Shown here: positions 8,462 through 17,448 of the stretch, one piece after another
Numbering within the stretch: the stretch's first letter is position 1
Layout: each line of letters starts with the position of its first letter
Assembly (NCBI RefSeq): GCF_001083785.1
Contig: NZ_LAVL01000055.1
Span: forward strand, 1-50,139
Source: Nonomuraea sp. SBT364
GTDB lineage: Bacteria; Actinomycetota; Actinomycetes; Streptosporangiales; Streptosporangiaceae
Direction: 5' to 3'
DNA length: 50,139 nt
Position numbers and translations under genes: made by a program
Notes under the pieces: generated by a model
The model's input: the letters and a program-made list of their open reading frames with translations, nothing else
The model's database searches: none
What the model was told of the DNA's origin: nothing

Positions 8462-10090
8462 ATGATCACCGTTCGTGATGCCGAGCTGCGCGCGGGTGCC
8501 CGCCTGCTGCTGTCCGGCGTGTCCTTCACCGTCTCCCCCGGCGACCGCGTCGGCCTCGTCGGCCGCAACGGCGCGGGCAAGACCACCCTGCTGACCGCGC
8601 TCGCCGGTCATTCCCGCCCGGCCTCGGGCACCATCACCGCCACCGGCCCGATCGCGTACCTCTCCCAGGACGCCCGCGCCGGCGTCCCTTCTCAGGGCGC
8701 GCCCGTGACCGTCGCCGGGCGGATCCTGTCCGCGCGTGGGCTGGGCGAGGCGGTCGCGCGGTTGCGGGCGGCCGAGGCCGCGATGGCCAGGGCCGGGAAC
8801 ACTGCCGGGAGCACTGCGGAGCTGGAGCGCGCCATGGCGGCCTACTCCAGGGCCGAGGCCGCGTTCCAGGCGGGCGGCGGGTACGCGGCCGAGGCGGAGG
8901 CCGCGAGGGTCGCGGCGGGGCTGGGGCTGCCCGCCCGGCTGATGGACGAGCCGCTCGCCACGCTGTCCGGCGGGCAGCGGCGGCGGGCCGAGCTGGCCCG
9001 TATCCTGTTCGCCGGCCAGGACGGCGTCCTGCTGCTGGACGAGCCGACCAACCACCTGGACGCCGGCTCGCTCGCCTGGCTGCGCGGCTTCCTGCAGGGT
9101 CACCAGGGCGGCCTGGTGCTGGTCAGCCACGACACCGCGCTGCTGGACGCGGTCGCCAACCGGATCTTCCACCTGGATCCGCACCGCGCCACGATCGACG
9201 TGCACAACACCGGCCGGCGGGCCTATCTGGCGCAGCGGGAGTCCGACGAGCGGCGGCGTGCCCGGCAGCGGGCGAACGCCGAGCGCAAGGCCGCCGCCCT
9301 GCACACCCAGGCGGACCGGATGAAGGCCCGCTCGGCGACCGCCGTGATGGCCAGGAGCATGGCACGCCGGGCCGACCGGATGCTGGCCGAGCTGGAGCCG
9401 GCCCGCCGGTCGGAGCGGGTGGCGCGGATCCGGCTGCCCGAGCCGGCCCCGTGCGGGCGAATCCCGCTGGGCGCGGTCAGCCTGGCCAAGTCCTACGGCG
9501 GGCGCCGGGTGCTGGACGGCGTCGACCTGGCCGTGGACCGGGGCAGCCGCCTGGTCGTCCTCGGCCTGAACGGCGCGGGCAAGACGACGCTGCTGCGTCT
9601 GCTGGCCGGTGCGGAGCGGCCGGACTCCGGCCGGGTGGTGCGCGGGCACGGGCTGCGGCTGGGGTACTTCGCCCAGGAGCACGACACGCTCGACCCGGCG
9701 CGGACCGTCCGGGAGAACCTGGCGGCGGCTGCCCCGCACCTGACCGACGGCGAGGCGCGGGGGGTGCTGGGCGCGTTCCTGTTCTCGGGTGACGACGCCG
9801 CCAAGCCGGCCGGGGTGCTGAGCGGCGGCGAGAAGACGCGGCTGGCGCTGGCCGGGCTGGTGCATTCCGGGGCGAACGTGCTGCTCCTGGACGAGCCGAC
9901 CAACAACCTTGACCCGGCCTCCCGGGACGAGGTGCTGGCGGCGGTCGGCTCGTACCCGGGGGCGATCGTGATGGTCACCCACGACGAGGGTGCCGTCGAC
10001 GCCTTGCGCCCGGGCCGCGTCCTGCTGCTGCCGGAGGCGGAGGAGGACCTGTGGAACGAGGACTACCGGGAGCTGGTGACGCCCGTTTAG
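8462..10090 (+). CDS. ABC-F family ATPase (two tandem nucleotide-binding domains, no membrane part)
   Basis: About 542 residues from the ATG after a CGGAG ribosome site; a GTG 11 codons upstream is less likely. Domain 1 has Walker A GRNGAGKTTLL (from residue 35), signature LSGGQRRRAELA and Walker B LLLDEPTNHLD. An arginine-rich helical linker follows, then domain 2 with GLNGAGKTTLL, LSGGEKTRLALA and LLLDEPTNNLD. ABC-F proteins act on the ribosome, either in translation or in protection against ribosome-targeting antibiotics; this sequence alone does not say which. The leader ORF upstream would fit an inducible resistance type. Its stop overlaps the convergent GH53 stop by three bases. Confidence 0.9.
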   Translation: MITVRDAELRAGARLLLSGVSFTVSPGDRVGLVGRNGAGKTTLLTALAGHSRPASGTITATGPIAYLSQDARAGVPSQGAPVTVAGRILSARGLGEAVARLRAAEAAMARAGNTAGSTAELERAMAAYSRAEAAFQAGGGYAAEAEAARVAAGLGLPARLMDEPLATLSGGQRRRAELARILFAGQDGVLLLDEPTNHLDAGSLAWLRGFLQGHQGGLVLVSHDTALLDAVANRIFHLDPHRATIDVHNTGRRAYLAQRESDERRRARQRANAERKAAALHTQADRMKARSATAVMARSMARRADRMLAELEPARRSERVARIRLPEPAPCGRIPLGAVSLAKSYGGRRVLDGVDLAVDRGSRLVVLGLNGAGKTTLLRLLAGAERPDSGRVVRGHGLRLGYFAQEHDTLDPARTVRENLAAAAPHLTDGEARGVLGAFLFSGDDAAKPAGVLSGGEKTRLALAGLVHSGANVLLLDEPTNNLDPASRDEVLAAVGSYPGAIVMVTHDEGAVDALRPGRVLLLPEAEEDLWNEDYRELVTPV

Positions 10091-11190
10091 GAACGGCCGA
10101 GCGCGGTCATGGCGGGCAGCGCCCGGTCGTCGAAGCCGAACAGCGCCTGGTTCTCCCAGGCGTTGCCGGTGGACGGGTCGGCCGGGTCCCAGCCGTTGCC
10201 CGGCACGCCGGTCCAGGTGGCCTCCCAGGTGAACACGCCGAGGCCGAGACGGCCGGGCACGTCGCGGACGATGTCGGCGACCTGGCGCAGCATCGCCGCC
10301 TGGCCCTGGGGGGTGGCCGGGTAGCCGGGGTACGGCTCGGGCGACACGATGAGGTTCTCCCAGCCGTCGTCGTCGGCCGTGGTGAACGGGTAGCCGGTCT
10401 CCACCACGACGACGGGCTTGCCGTAGCGGGTGGCGACGTCGTTGATGTTGGCGCGGAAGGCGTCCAGCGTGCCGTGCCAGTACGGGTAGTACGACAGGCC
10501 GATCACGTCGTAGCGGATGCCGTGCGCGGCGGCGTTGTCGAACCACCACCGGTACAGGCCGTTGTCGCCGCCGTTGGCCAGGTGCAGCACGACCCGGGTG
10601 CGTTCGGAGACGGCCTTGACCGCGTCGTAACCGGCTTTGAGCAGCCGGGCGGTGCCCGCCCAGTCGGCGTTGGAGCCGTCGGGCCACAGCAGGCCGCCGT
10701 TGATCTCGTTGCCGATCTGGACCATGTCGGCCGGGGTGCCCTGGCGGCGCAGCGCGTCCAGCACGTCGAAGGTGTGGTCGTACACGGCCCGGGCCAGCTC
10801 GTCCGGCGGCAGCGCCTCCCAGGCGGCGGGCTTGTACTGCTTGCCGGGGTCGGCCCAGGTGTCGGAGTAGTGGAAGTCGACGAGCAGCCGCAGCCCGGCC
10901 GCCCTGGCGCTGCGGGCGACGGCGAGCACCCGCGTCTTGGTGTTGTAGCCGTCGGCCGGGTGCACCCAGACCTTGAGCCGGATGTAGTTCAGCCCGGCGC
11001 GGGACAGGATGCGCAGCGCGTCGCCGGGCCGGCCGCGCGCGTCGCGGTAGACGCCGCCGAGCGCCTCGGACTTGGCGAGGCTGGAGACGTCGGCGCCGCG
11101 GACCGGTAACGGGCGCTCGGCGTGCGCGGGCGCGGGCGCGGCGACGCCGAGGGTGACGAGGCAGAGCAGCGCGATCAGGGCGCGTTTCAT
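10087..11190 (-). CDS. ganB: Secreted arabinogalactan endo-beta-1,4-galactanase (GH53)
   Basis: A 367-residue protein with a Sec signal peptide (MKRALIALLCLVTLGVAAPAPAHA, cut after AHA). GH53 hallmarks are clear: RGADVSSL at the mature N-terminus, acid/base Glu162 in IGNEINGG and nucleophile Glu264 in VVVETGYPF. The family cuts beta-1,4-galactan and type I arabinogalactan outside the cell to galacto-oligosaccharides. AAGGAG precedes the ATG, which overlaps the GH42 stop by 4 bp (ATGA), so the two enzymes are translationally coupled. An upstream in-frame start would add 26 Arg-rich residues and destroy the signal peptide. The gene symbol follows the Bacillus gan locus by analogy. Confidence 0.92.
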   Translation of the reverse strand: MKRALIALLCLVTLGVAAPAPAHAERPLPVRGADVSSLAKSEALGGVYRDARGRPGDALRILSRAGLNYIRLKVWVHPADGYNTKTRVLAVARSARAAGLRLLVDFHYSDTWADPGKQYKPAAWEALPPDELARAVYDHTFDVLDALRRQGTPADMVQIGNEINGGLLWPDGSNADWAGTARLLKAGYDAVKAVSERTRVVLHLANGGDNGLYRWWFDNAAAHGIRYDVIGLSYYPYWHGTLDAFRANINDVATRYGKPVVVVETGYPFTTADDDGWENLIVSPEPYPGYPATPQGQAAMLRQVADIVRDVPGRLGLGVFTWEATWTGVPGNGWDPADPSTGNAWENQALFGFDDRALPAMTALGRS

Positions 11191-13184
11191 CCGGGTTCTC
11201 CTTGGTGGGGGGTGTCGTCCAGGACGACCGAGACGGCCCCGGCCGCGACGGTGACCGATCCGTCGCACCGGGTCCCGTCGAGCAGCGCCGTGCCGGTCAC
11301 CCCCGCCACCGTCACCGGCTCGCCGCCGTGGTTGATGAGGAACAGGTGGCGGCCTCGCCGTACCAGCTCCAGGGTGTCGGGCAGGCCGCGCGGGCGGGTC
11401 ACGCCGGCGTGGTCGAGCACCTCGCCGAGCAGTTCGCGCAGGCCGGTGACGGGCGCGGTGGCCAGGTACCAGGCGCTGCCGGCGCCCAGGTCGTGCCGGG
11501 TGACGGCGGGGTGCCCGGCGTCCGGCCCGCCGGTGAAGTCGCGTACGGACCGCGCCCCGGCGAGGTTGACCCGCTCGGACCAGATCTTCCCGGGAAAGCC
11601 GTCGACGGCCACGGTCTCGTGCTCGCGCAGCGGGTGGAACTCCTCGACGGACAGGCCGAGCACCTCGCGCAGCGCGCCCGGGTGGGCGCCGGGGTGGATG
11701 GTGTCGTGCTCGTCCACGATGCCGGAGAAGTACGACACGAGCAGGTGGCCGCCGGCCTCGACGTAGCGGTGCAGGTTCTTGGCGGAGGACTCGGCGAGCA
11801 GGTACGCGCTCGGTGCCACCACCACCCGATATCCCGAAATATCAGCGGAAGGGTGGACAAAGTCCACCGTGACGTGCTCCCGCCACAGCGCCTCGTAGAA
11901 GGCGTCCACCCGCTCCCGGAACGTCAGGTCGACCGACGGCCGCCAGTCCAGCTCCAGCGCCCAGTACGACTCCCAGTCCCACACCACGGCCACCTCGGCC
12001 TCGACCCGGCTGCCCCGGACCCCGGCCAGCCGGCGCAGGTCGGCGCCCAGCTCGACCACCTCGCGCCACTGCCGCGAGCTCGTCCCGGCGTGCGGCACCA
12101 TCCCGGAGTGGAACTTCTCCGCGCCGAACCGCGAGGCCCTGAACTGGAAGAACAGCACGCTGTCCGACCCCCGGGCGACGTGCGCGAGGCTGTTGCGGCG
12201 CATCTCGCCTGGCCGCTTGGCGATGTTGCGCGGCTGCCAGTTGACCGCGCCCGCCGAGTGCTCCATGAGCATCCACGGCTCCCCGCCGGCCACCGACCGG
12301 GCCAGATCGGCGGACATGGCCAGGTCGATGTGGTTGTCGGGCCGCTCGGCCTTCAGGTAGTGGTCGTTGGCGATCACGTCGAGCTCGCGCGCCCACTGCC
12401 ACAGGTCGGCGGACTTGCAGTTGACGGTGCCGGCGAAGTTCGTGGTCACCGGGAGGCCGGGGGTGAGCTCGCTGAGGATGTCGCGCTGCAGGATGTAGTG
12501 CTCGCGGTGCTCGGCGTCGCTGAAGCGGGCGAAGTCCAGGCGCTGGGCCGGGTTCACCACCGTGTGGTTGAAGCCGGGCAGGTCGATCTGGTGCCACTCG
12601 GTGTAGTGCTGGCCCCAGAACGTGGTGCCCCACGCCTCGTTGAGCGCCCCCAGGTCCAGGTACGTGCGCCGCAGCCAGTCACGCCAGGCGACCAGGCTGT
12701 GCTCGCAGTAGCACTCGCCGAGCGGCGCCCCGTACTCGTTGTGCACGTGCCACATGACCACGGCCGGATGGTCGCGGTAGTGCTCGCCGAGCGCGCGGAC
12801 CAGGCGGGCGGTGGCCGCGCGGAAGGCCGGCGCGCTGGAGCAGGCGCTCTGCCGGCCGCCGAAGCCGATGCGGATGCCGTCCCTGGTCACCGGCAGGACG
12901 TCGGGGTGGCCGGCGACGAACCAGGCGGGCGGGGCGGCGGTCGGCGTGGCCAGGTCGACCGCGATCCCGGCGGCGTGCAGCCGGTCGATGATCTCGTCCA
13001 GCCAGCCGAAGGCGTAGCGGCCCTCGGCGGGCTCCATCAGCGCCCACGAGAACAGGCCGAGGCTGACGAGGTTGACGCCGGCCTCCCGCATGAGGGCGAC
13101 GTCCTCCTCCTGGACCTCGCGCGGCCACTGCTCGGGGTTGTAGTCCCCGCCGTAGGCGATACCGGCCGGACGCTCCGGATACAT
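11187..13184 (-). CDS. ganA: Beta-galactosidase, glycoside hydrolase family 42
   Basis: A 665-residue intracellular GH42 enzyme without a signal peptide. It starts MYPERPAGIAYGGDYNPEQWP, a typical GH42 N-terminus; Glu150 in HVHNEYG is the acid/base and Glu308 in MLMEHS the nucleophile. The central trimerisation-type domain and C-terminal beta domain follow, and full length matches the family. It would hydrolyse the galacto-oligosaccharides imported by the divergent ABC transporter. The start was chosen because an AAAGGGGG ribosome site lies just before 13184; extending upstream would read through the operator. GH42 and GH53 form one minus-strand operon, divergent from the transporter genes. 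Confidence 0.93.
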   Translation of the reverse strand: MYPERPAGIAYGGDYNPEQWPREVQEEDVALMREAGVNLVSLGLFSWALMEPAEGRYAFGWLDEIIDRLHAAGIAVDLATPTAAPPAWFVAGHPDVLPVTRDGIRIGFGGRQSACSSAPAFRAATARLVRALGEHYRDHPAVVMWHVHNEYGAPLGECYCEHSLVAWRDWLRRTYLDLGALNEAWGTTFWGQHYTEWHQIDLPGFNHTVVNPAQRLDFARFSDAEHREHYILQRDILSELTPGLPVTTNFAGTVNCKSADLWQWARELDVIANDHYLKAERPDNHIDLAMSADLARSVAGGEPWMLMEHSAGAVNWQPRNIAKRPGEMRRNSLAHVARGSDSVLFFQFRASRFGAEKFHSGMVPHAGTSSRQWREVVELGADLRRLAGVRGSRVEAEVAVVWDWESYWALELDWRPSVDLTFRERVDAFYEALWREHVTVDFVHPSADISGYRVVVAPSAYLLAESSAKNLHRYVEAGGHLLVSYFSGIVDEHDTIHPGAHPGALREVLGLSVEEFHPLREHETVAVDGFPGKIWSERVNLAGARSVRDFTGGPDAGHPAVTRHDLGAGSAWYLATAPVTGLRELLGEVLDHAGVTRPRGLPDTLELVRRGRHLFLINHGGEPVTVAGVTGTALLDGTRCDGSVTVAAGAVSVVLDDTPHQGEPG

Positions 13185-13207
13185 CGATCCCCCTTTGAAA
13201 CTGCTTC

Positions 13208-13221
13208 TGTGAACGTGCACA
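13208..13221 (-). promoter_or_regulatory. LacI-type operator in front of the GH42-GH53 operon
   Basis: TGTGAACGTGCACA is a 14-bp near-palindrome with a central CG, as usual for LacI-family operators. It lies 24 bp before the GH42 start and is the exact reverse complement of the operator at 13311. The LacI-family gene at the end of the divergent operon is the obvious ligand. Confidence 0.75.
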
Positions 13222-13310
13222 GTAGCGCCTGACGTCCCTCCGGGCTAGACGGGGTCCAAGGTTAACGAGAACATAACGAGCCTTGACGGGTATGTGCGTC
13301 TGTTCCAGTC

Positions 13311-13324
13311 TGTGCACGTTCACA
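13311..13324 (+). promoter_or_regulatory. LacI-type operator and promoter of the galactan transporter operon
   Basis: TGTGCACGTTCACA mirrors the site at 13208. A -35-like TTGACG at 13283-13288 places the expected -10 near 13306-13312 and the start of transcription inside this operator, so a bound repressor would block initiation. The binding-protein gene starts 21 bases downstream after a GGAGG site. Confidence 0.72.
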
Positions 13325-13344
13325 GAGCCTTCTGGAGGTAGGCA

Positions 13345-14649
13345 ATGCGCACCCAACGCCTCGGAGCCGTCCTGGCCGCCGCGCTCACCCTGTCGACGGC
13401 CGCCTGCGGCGCGAGCGAGCCCACTCCGGAGGCGGCGCCCGCGACGGCACCGGCCGGCCCGGTGAAGCTGACGTACTGGACCTGGGCCCCCAACATGGAC
13501 AAGATCGTCAAGGTCTGGAACGAGGCGCACCCGGACATCCAGGTGACGGTCAGCAAGCAGGCCGGCGGCGACGACGCGGCCGCCAAGTTCCTCACCGCCA
13601 CCAAGGCGGGCAATCCGCCGGACCTGGTCCAGGCCGAGTACCAGCACCTGCCGTCGTTCATCGCGGCCGACGCGGTGGCCGACCTGAAGGCGGAGACCGA
13701 GCCGGTCAAGGGCGAGTTCGGCGAGGGCGTGTGGGGCCTGGTCACCCTCGGCACCGACGCCGTCTACGCCATCCCGCAGGACAGCGGCCCGATGATGCTC
13801 TTCTACCGCAAGGACCTGTTCGACAAGTACGGCATCGAGGTGCCGAAGACCTGGCAGGAGTACGGCGAGGCGGCGCGGACCGTGCGCAAGAAGGACCCGA
13901 AGGTCTACCTCGGCACGTTCTCCAGCAAGGATCCGGGAGCGTTCACAGGACTGGCGCAGCAGGCCGGCGCGCAATGGTGGTCGATCAGCGGCGAGTCCTG
14001 GAAGGTGAACGTCGCCGACGAGCCCACCCGCAAGGTCGCCGCCTTCTGGGACGGCCTGGTCAAGGAGGGCGCCATCGACGACATGCCGTACTTCACCCCC
14101 GAGTGGAACAAGGCGCTCAACGACGGCAAGCTGCTGACCTGGCCGTCGGCCGTGTGGGCGCCGGGCGTGCTGTCGAGCAATGCGCCCAAGGCCGAGGGCA
14201 AGTGGGCCGTCGCGCCGCTCCCCCAGTGGAACGCGGGCGAGAACTACAGCGGCTTCTGGGGCGGCTCGTCGGTGGCGGTGGCGTCGAAGTCGCCGCACCG
14301 GGCGGCCGCCACCCAGTTCGCCACCTGGCTCAACACCGACCCGGCGGCGCTCGACCTGCTGGTCAAGGAGGCCGCGATCTACCCGGCCGCCGCCAAGGCC
14401 CAGGCCGCGCTCGGCACGGCGCCTGAATACTTCGCCAGCCAGCCCGACTTCTGGCAGCAGGCGGCCACGGTGTCGGCGGGCGCGCGCGGCTTCACGTTCG
14501 GGCCGAACGTGAGCGTCACGTACAACGCCTTCAAGGACGGCTTCGACAAGGCGCTGCAGAACGGCACCCCGTTCGCCGACGCCGTCCAGGGCATGCAGGA
14601 CGCCACCGTCGCCGACATGCGCAAGTCCGGGTTCCAGATCGCGTCATGA
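13345..14649 (+). CDS. ganS: ABC transporter sugar-binding lipoprotein, galacto-oligosaccharide type
   Basis: A 434-residue extracellular solute-binding protein of the MalE-like family 1. The N-terminus MRTQRLGAVLAAALTLSTAACG is a lipoprotein signal with the lipidated Cys in STAAC. The mature part begins with the family's VKLTYWTWAPNMDKIVKVWN strand and has the usual hinge segments. It is first in a four-gene operon, immediately downstream of an operator and opposite GH42/GH53 genes, so galactan-derived oligosaccharides are the likely ligand; that is inference from context. A GGAGGT ribosome site precedes the ATG. Its stop overlaps the first permease gene (ATGA). Confidence 0.9.
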   Translation: MRTQRLGAVLAAALTLSTAACGASEPTPEAAPATAPAGPVKLTYWTWAPNMDKIVKVWNEAHPDIQVTVSKQAGGDDAAAKFLTATKAGNPPDLVQAEYQHLPSFIAADAVADLKAETEPVKGEFGEGVWGLVTLGTDAVYAIPQDSGPMMLFYRKDLFDKYGIEVPKTWQEYGEAARTVRKKDPKVYLGTFSSKDPGAFTGLAQQAGAQWWSISGESWKVNVADEPTRKVAAFWDGLVKEGAIDDMPYFTPEWNKALNDGKLLTWPSAVWAPGVLSSNAPKAEGKWAVAPLPQWNAGENYSGFWGGSSVAVASKSPHRAAATQFATWLNTDPAALDLLVKEAAIYPAAAKAQAALGTAPEYFASQPDFWQQAATVSAGARGFTFGPNVSVTYNAFKDGFDKALQNGTPFADAVQGMQDATVADMRKSGFQIAS

Positions 14650-15554
14650 CGAGCACCGCGAAGAGGCGGCGGCCCCGCGGCCGCCCCTCACTGGCCCCGT
14701 ACCTGATCCTCACCCCGGCGATGGTGCTGTTCGCGCTGTTCCTGGCGCTGCCCATCGGCTACACCGTCTACCTGGCCATGCGCCGCACCCGGGTGTCCGG
14801 GCTGGGCCTGGGCAAGGGGGCGCGGCGTGAGGTGTTCGTCGGCTTCGACAACTTCGCCGCCGCGATCTCCGACGGCGAGCTGTGGGCCGGCTGGCTGCGG
14901 GTGCTCGGCTACGGCGCGCTCGTGCTGGTCGTGATGCTCGGGCTGGCGCTGCTGTTCGCGCTCCTGCTGGACTCGGCCCGGGTGCGGCTGGCGCGCTTCA
15001 GCCGGATCGCGATCTTCCTGCCGTACGCGGTGCCCGGCGTGGCGGCGACGCTGCTGTGGGGGTTCCTCTACCTGCCGTCGCTCAGCCCGATCCGGGCGGT
15101 GTTCGACGTGGACCTGCTCGGCGCGACGACCGTCACCTACTCGATGGCGAACGTGGCCGTGTGGGGCGGGGTCGGGTTCAACATGCTCGTGCTCTACACC
15201 ACGCTGCGGGCCATCCCCCGCGACTACTACGAGGCAGCCCGGCTCGACGGCGCCTCGGAGCTGCAGATCGCGCTCCGCATCAAGATCCCGATGCTGGTGC
15301 CGGCGATCATCCTGACCACGGTGTTCTCGATCATCGCGACGATCCAGGTGTTCACCGAGCCGGCCACGCTGCGGCCGCTGACCAACACGATCAGCTCGAC
15401 GTGGAGCCCGCTGATGAAGGTGTACCGGGACGCGTTCGTCACCGGCGACCTGTACTCGGCGGCGGCCACCTCGATCGTCATCGCGGCGATCTCGATCGTC
15501 CTGTCGTTCGCATTCCTGCGCGTGGTCCGCGATCGCGCCTTCGGGGAGGGCTGA
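14646..15554 (+). CDS. ganP: ABC sugar transporter permease (MalF-type)
   Basis: A 302-residue inner-membrane permease with about six transmembrane segments, the first at LILTPAMVLFALFLALPIGY. The EAA loop that contacts the ATPase is EAARLDGASELQIALRIKIP near residue 197. It pairs with the next permease and the upstream binding protein. No ATPase gene is present in the locus, as is common for actinobacterial sugar importers that share an MsiK-type ATPase encoded elsewhere. Start and stop overlap both neighbours, which indicates a single transcript. Confidence 0.92.
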   Translation: MTSTAKRRRPRGRPSLAPYLILTPAMVLFALFLALPIGYTVYLAMRRTRVSGLGLGKGARREVFVGFDNFAAAISDGELWAGWLRVLGYGALVLVVMLGLALLFALLLDSARVRLARFSRIAIFLPYAVPGVAATLLWGFLYLPSLSPIRAVFDVDLLGATTVTYSMANVAVWGGVGFNMLVLYTTLRAIPRDYYEAARLDGASELQIALRIKIPMLVPAIILTTVFSIIATIQVFTEPATLRPLTNTISSTWSPLMKVYRDAFVTGDLYSAAATSIVIAAISIVLSFAFLRVVRDRAFGEG

Positions 15555-16399
15555 TGGCCGCCAACGCTTCTCGCCGGCTCACCGGCCTCGCGCCGACCGG
15601 GCTGCTGCTGCTCGGCGCGATCTACTGCCTGTTCCCGGTGAGCTGGGTGCTCATCGCCTCGACCAAGTCGCCGGCGGAGCTGTTCACCACCCCGACGCTG
15701 GCGTTCGGCACCGGGTTCCTGTCCAACGTGACCGAGCTGTTCGCCTACCGCGACGGGGTGTTCTGGCTGTGGCTGGTCAACACCCTCGTGTACGCGGGCG
15801 GCGGCGCGCTGCTGTCGACCGCCGTGTCGGCGATCTCCGGGTACGCGCTGGCCAAGTATCGCTTCCCCGGCCGGACGCTCATCTTCAACCTGCTGATCGG
15901 CGGCATCCTGGTGCCGGCCGTGGTGCTGGCCATCCCGCAGTATCTGCTGTTCGCCAAGGTCGGGCTGGCCGACACGTACTGGGCGGTCCTGCTGCCGCAG
16001 ATCCTGCACCCGTACAGCATCTACCTGGCCCGCATCTACGCCACCGCGGCCGTCCCCGACTCGCTGCTGGAGGCCGGACGGCTCGACGGGGCGAGCGAGC
16101 TGCGGCTGATGACGCGGGTGGCGATGCCGCTCATGACGCCGGGCATGGTGACGATCTTCCTGTTCCAGTTCGTGGCCATCTGGAACAACTTCCTGCTGCC
16201 GTTCATCATGCTGGGCGACGACGGCAAGTTCCCGCTGACGGTCGGGCTCTTCACGCTGCTCCAGGCGGGGGCCAACCAGCCGGCGCTGTACAACCTGATC
16301 CTCACCGGCGCGCTGCTGTCGATCATCCCCTTGATCGCGCTCTTCCTCACGATGCAGCGATACTGGAGGACCGACCTGTCCTCCGGAGCCGTCAAATGA
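15554..16399 (+). CDS. ganQ: ABC sugar transporter permease (MalG-type)
   Basis: A 281-residue permease with six transmembrane segments and the EAA loop LEAGRLDGASELRLMTRVAM. Its ATG shares one base with the upstream stop (TGATG), and its own stop overlaps the LacI gene by 4 bp. It forms the heterodimeric membrane channel with the upstream permease. The in-frame open region extends far upstream of this ATG, but only this start gives a normal N-terminus and the tight spacing seen through the operon. Confidence 0.92.
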   Translation: MAANASRRLTGLAPTGLLLLGAIYCLFPVSWVLIASTKSPAELFTTPTLAFGTGFLSNVTELFAYRDGVFWLWLVNTLVYAGGGALLSTAVSAISGYALAKYRFPGRTLIFNLLIGGILVPAVVLAIPQYLLFAKVGLADTYWAVLLPQILHPYSIYLARIYATAAVPDSLLEAGRLDGASELRLMTRVAMPLMTPGMVTIFLFQFVAIWNNFLLPFIMLGDDGKFPLTVGLFTLLQAGANQPALYNLILTGALLSIIPLIALFLTMQRYWRTDLSSGAVK

Positions 16400-17391
16400 A
16401 ACGCCCCACGATCCACGACGTCGCCGCCGCCGCGGGCGTCTCCCGCGGCACGGTGTCGCGGCTGCTCAACGGCGACCGCTACGTCAGCCCGGCCGCCCGG
16501 GTCGCCGTCGAGCGGGCGATCTCCGAGACGGGCTACGTGGTCAACCGGGCCGCGCGCAGCCTGGTCACCCAGCGCACCGGCTCCGTGGCGATGGTGCTGT
16601 CGGAGCCGCACGAGAAGCTGTTCGAGGACCCCAACTACAGCACGCTCATCCGGGTCGCCGTCCGGCGGCTGGCCGAGCGCGACCTGTCGCTGGTGATGAT
16701 GCTCGCCGGCGACGAGGGCGACCGCGAGCGGGTGGTCCGCTACGTGCGCGGCGGCCACGCCGACGGGGTGCTGCTCGTCTCCACCCACGCGGGCGACCCG
16801 CTGGTCGGGGCGCTCGGCTCCGGCACCCCCGCCGTCTCATGCGGCGCCGTGATCGGCCGCGAGACCGTCATCCCGTACGCCGCCACCGACGAACGGCTCG
16901 GCGCCCGGCAGATGACCGAATACCTGGTGAGCCAGGGCCGGCGGCGCATCGCCATGATCACCGGGCCGATGGACACCCCGGGCGGCATCCAGCGCCTGGA
17001 GGGGTTCGCCGACGTGCTGGGCCGCAAGGCCACCAAGAAGCTCATCGCGCACGGCGACTGGACCCAGGCCAGCGGCGAGCGCGCGATGACCGAGCTGCTG
17101 GACCGCTCACCCGACCTCGACGCCGTCTTCGTCGCCTCCGACCTCATGGCCGCCGGGGCGCTGGCCGCGCTGCGCGCCGCCGGCCGCTCGGTGCCGGGCG
17201 ACGTGGCGGTGGGCGGCTTCGACGACTCGTCGGTGGCCACGTCCACCCACCCGCCGCTCACCACGATCCGCCAGCCGCTGGCCGAGGTCGCCAACAAGAC
17301 CGTCGACCTCCTGCTGGCCCTCATCGACGGCGCCCCCAGGGTGGACCCGGTCATACTCCCCACCGAGCTCGTCATCCGCGAATCCGCCTGA
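16396..17391 (+). CDS. ganR: LacI-family transcriptional regulator of the galactan locus
   Basis: A 331-residue repressor. The N-terminal helix-turn-helix IHDVAAAAGVSRGTVSRLLNG (residues 6-26) is textbook LacI, followed by a hinge helix region and a periplasmic-binding-protein-like sugar domain ending DPVILPTELVIRES. It closes the transporter operon, so it should repress its own synthesis through the operator at 13311, and the enzyme operon through that at 13208. The inducer is probably a galacto-oligosaccharide or galactose. The ganR symbol is by position and family only. Confidence 0.9.
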   Translation: MKRPTIHDVAAAAGVSRGTVSRLLNGDRYVSPAARVAVERAISETGYVVNRAARSLVTQRTGSVAMVLSEPHEKLFEDPNYSTLIRVAVRRLAERDLSLVMMLAGDEGDRERVVRYVRGGHADGVLLVSTHAGDPLVGALGSGTPAVSCGAVIGRETVIPYAATDERLGARQMTEYLVSQGRRRIAMITGPMDTPGGIQRLEGFADVLGRKATKKLIAHGDWTQASGERAMTELLDRSPDLDAVFVASDLMAAGALAALRAAGRSVPGDVAVGGFDDSSVATSTHPPLTTIRQPLAEVANKTVDLLLALIDGAPRVDPVILPTELVIRESA

Positions 17392-17423
17392 TCCGGTCCG
17401 CGGGTTCACCGGGCCTTTCCCAC

Positions 17424-17439
17424 CTCCCGCTCACGGGAG
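17424..17439. terminator. Small hairpin between convergent LacI and HxlR genes
   Basis: CTCCCG-CTCA-CGGGAG forms a 6-bp stem with a 4-base loop in the 57-bp convergent gap. There is no T-run, so it would be a weak, possibly bidirectional, terminator. Confidence 0.4.
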
Positions 17440-17448
17440 CGGACGTGG

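Noticed and set aside
11187..13220. Longer GH42 start at 13220
   Set aside because: It would translate the operator itself and add residues unlike any GH42 N-terminus; AAAGGGGG supports 13184.
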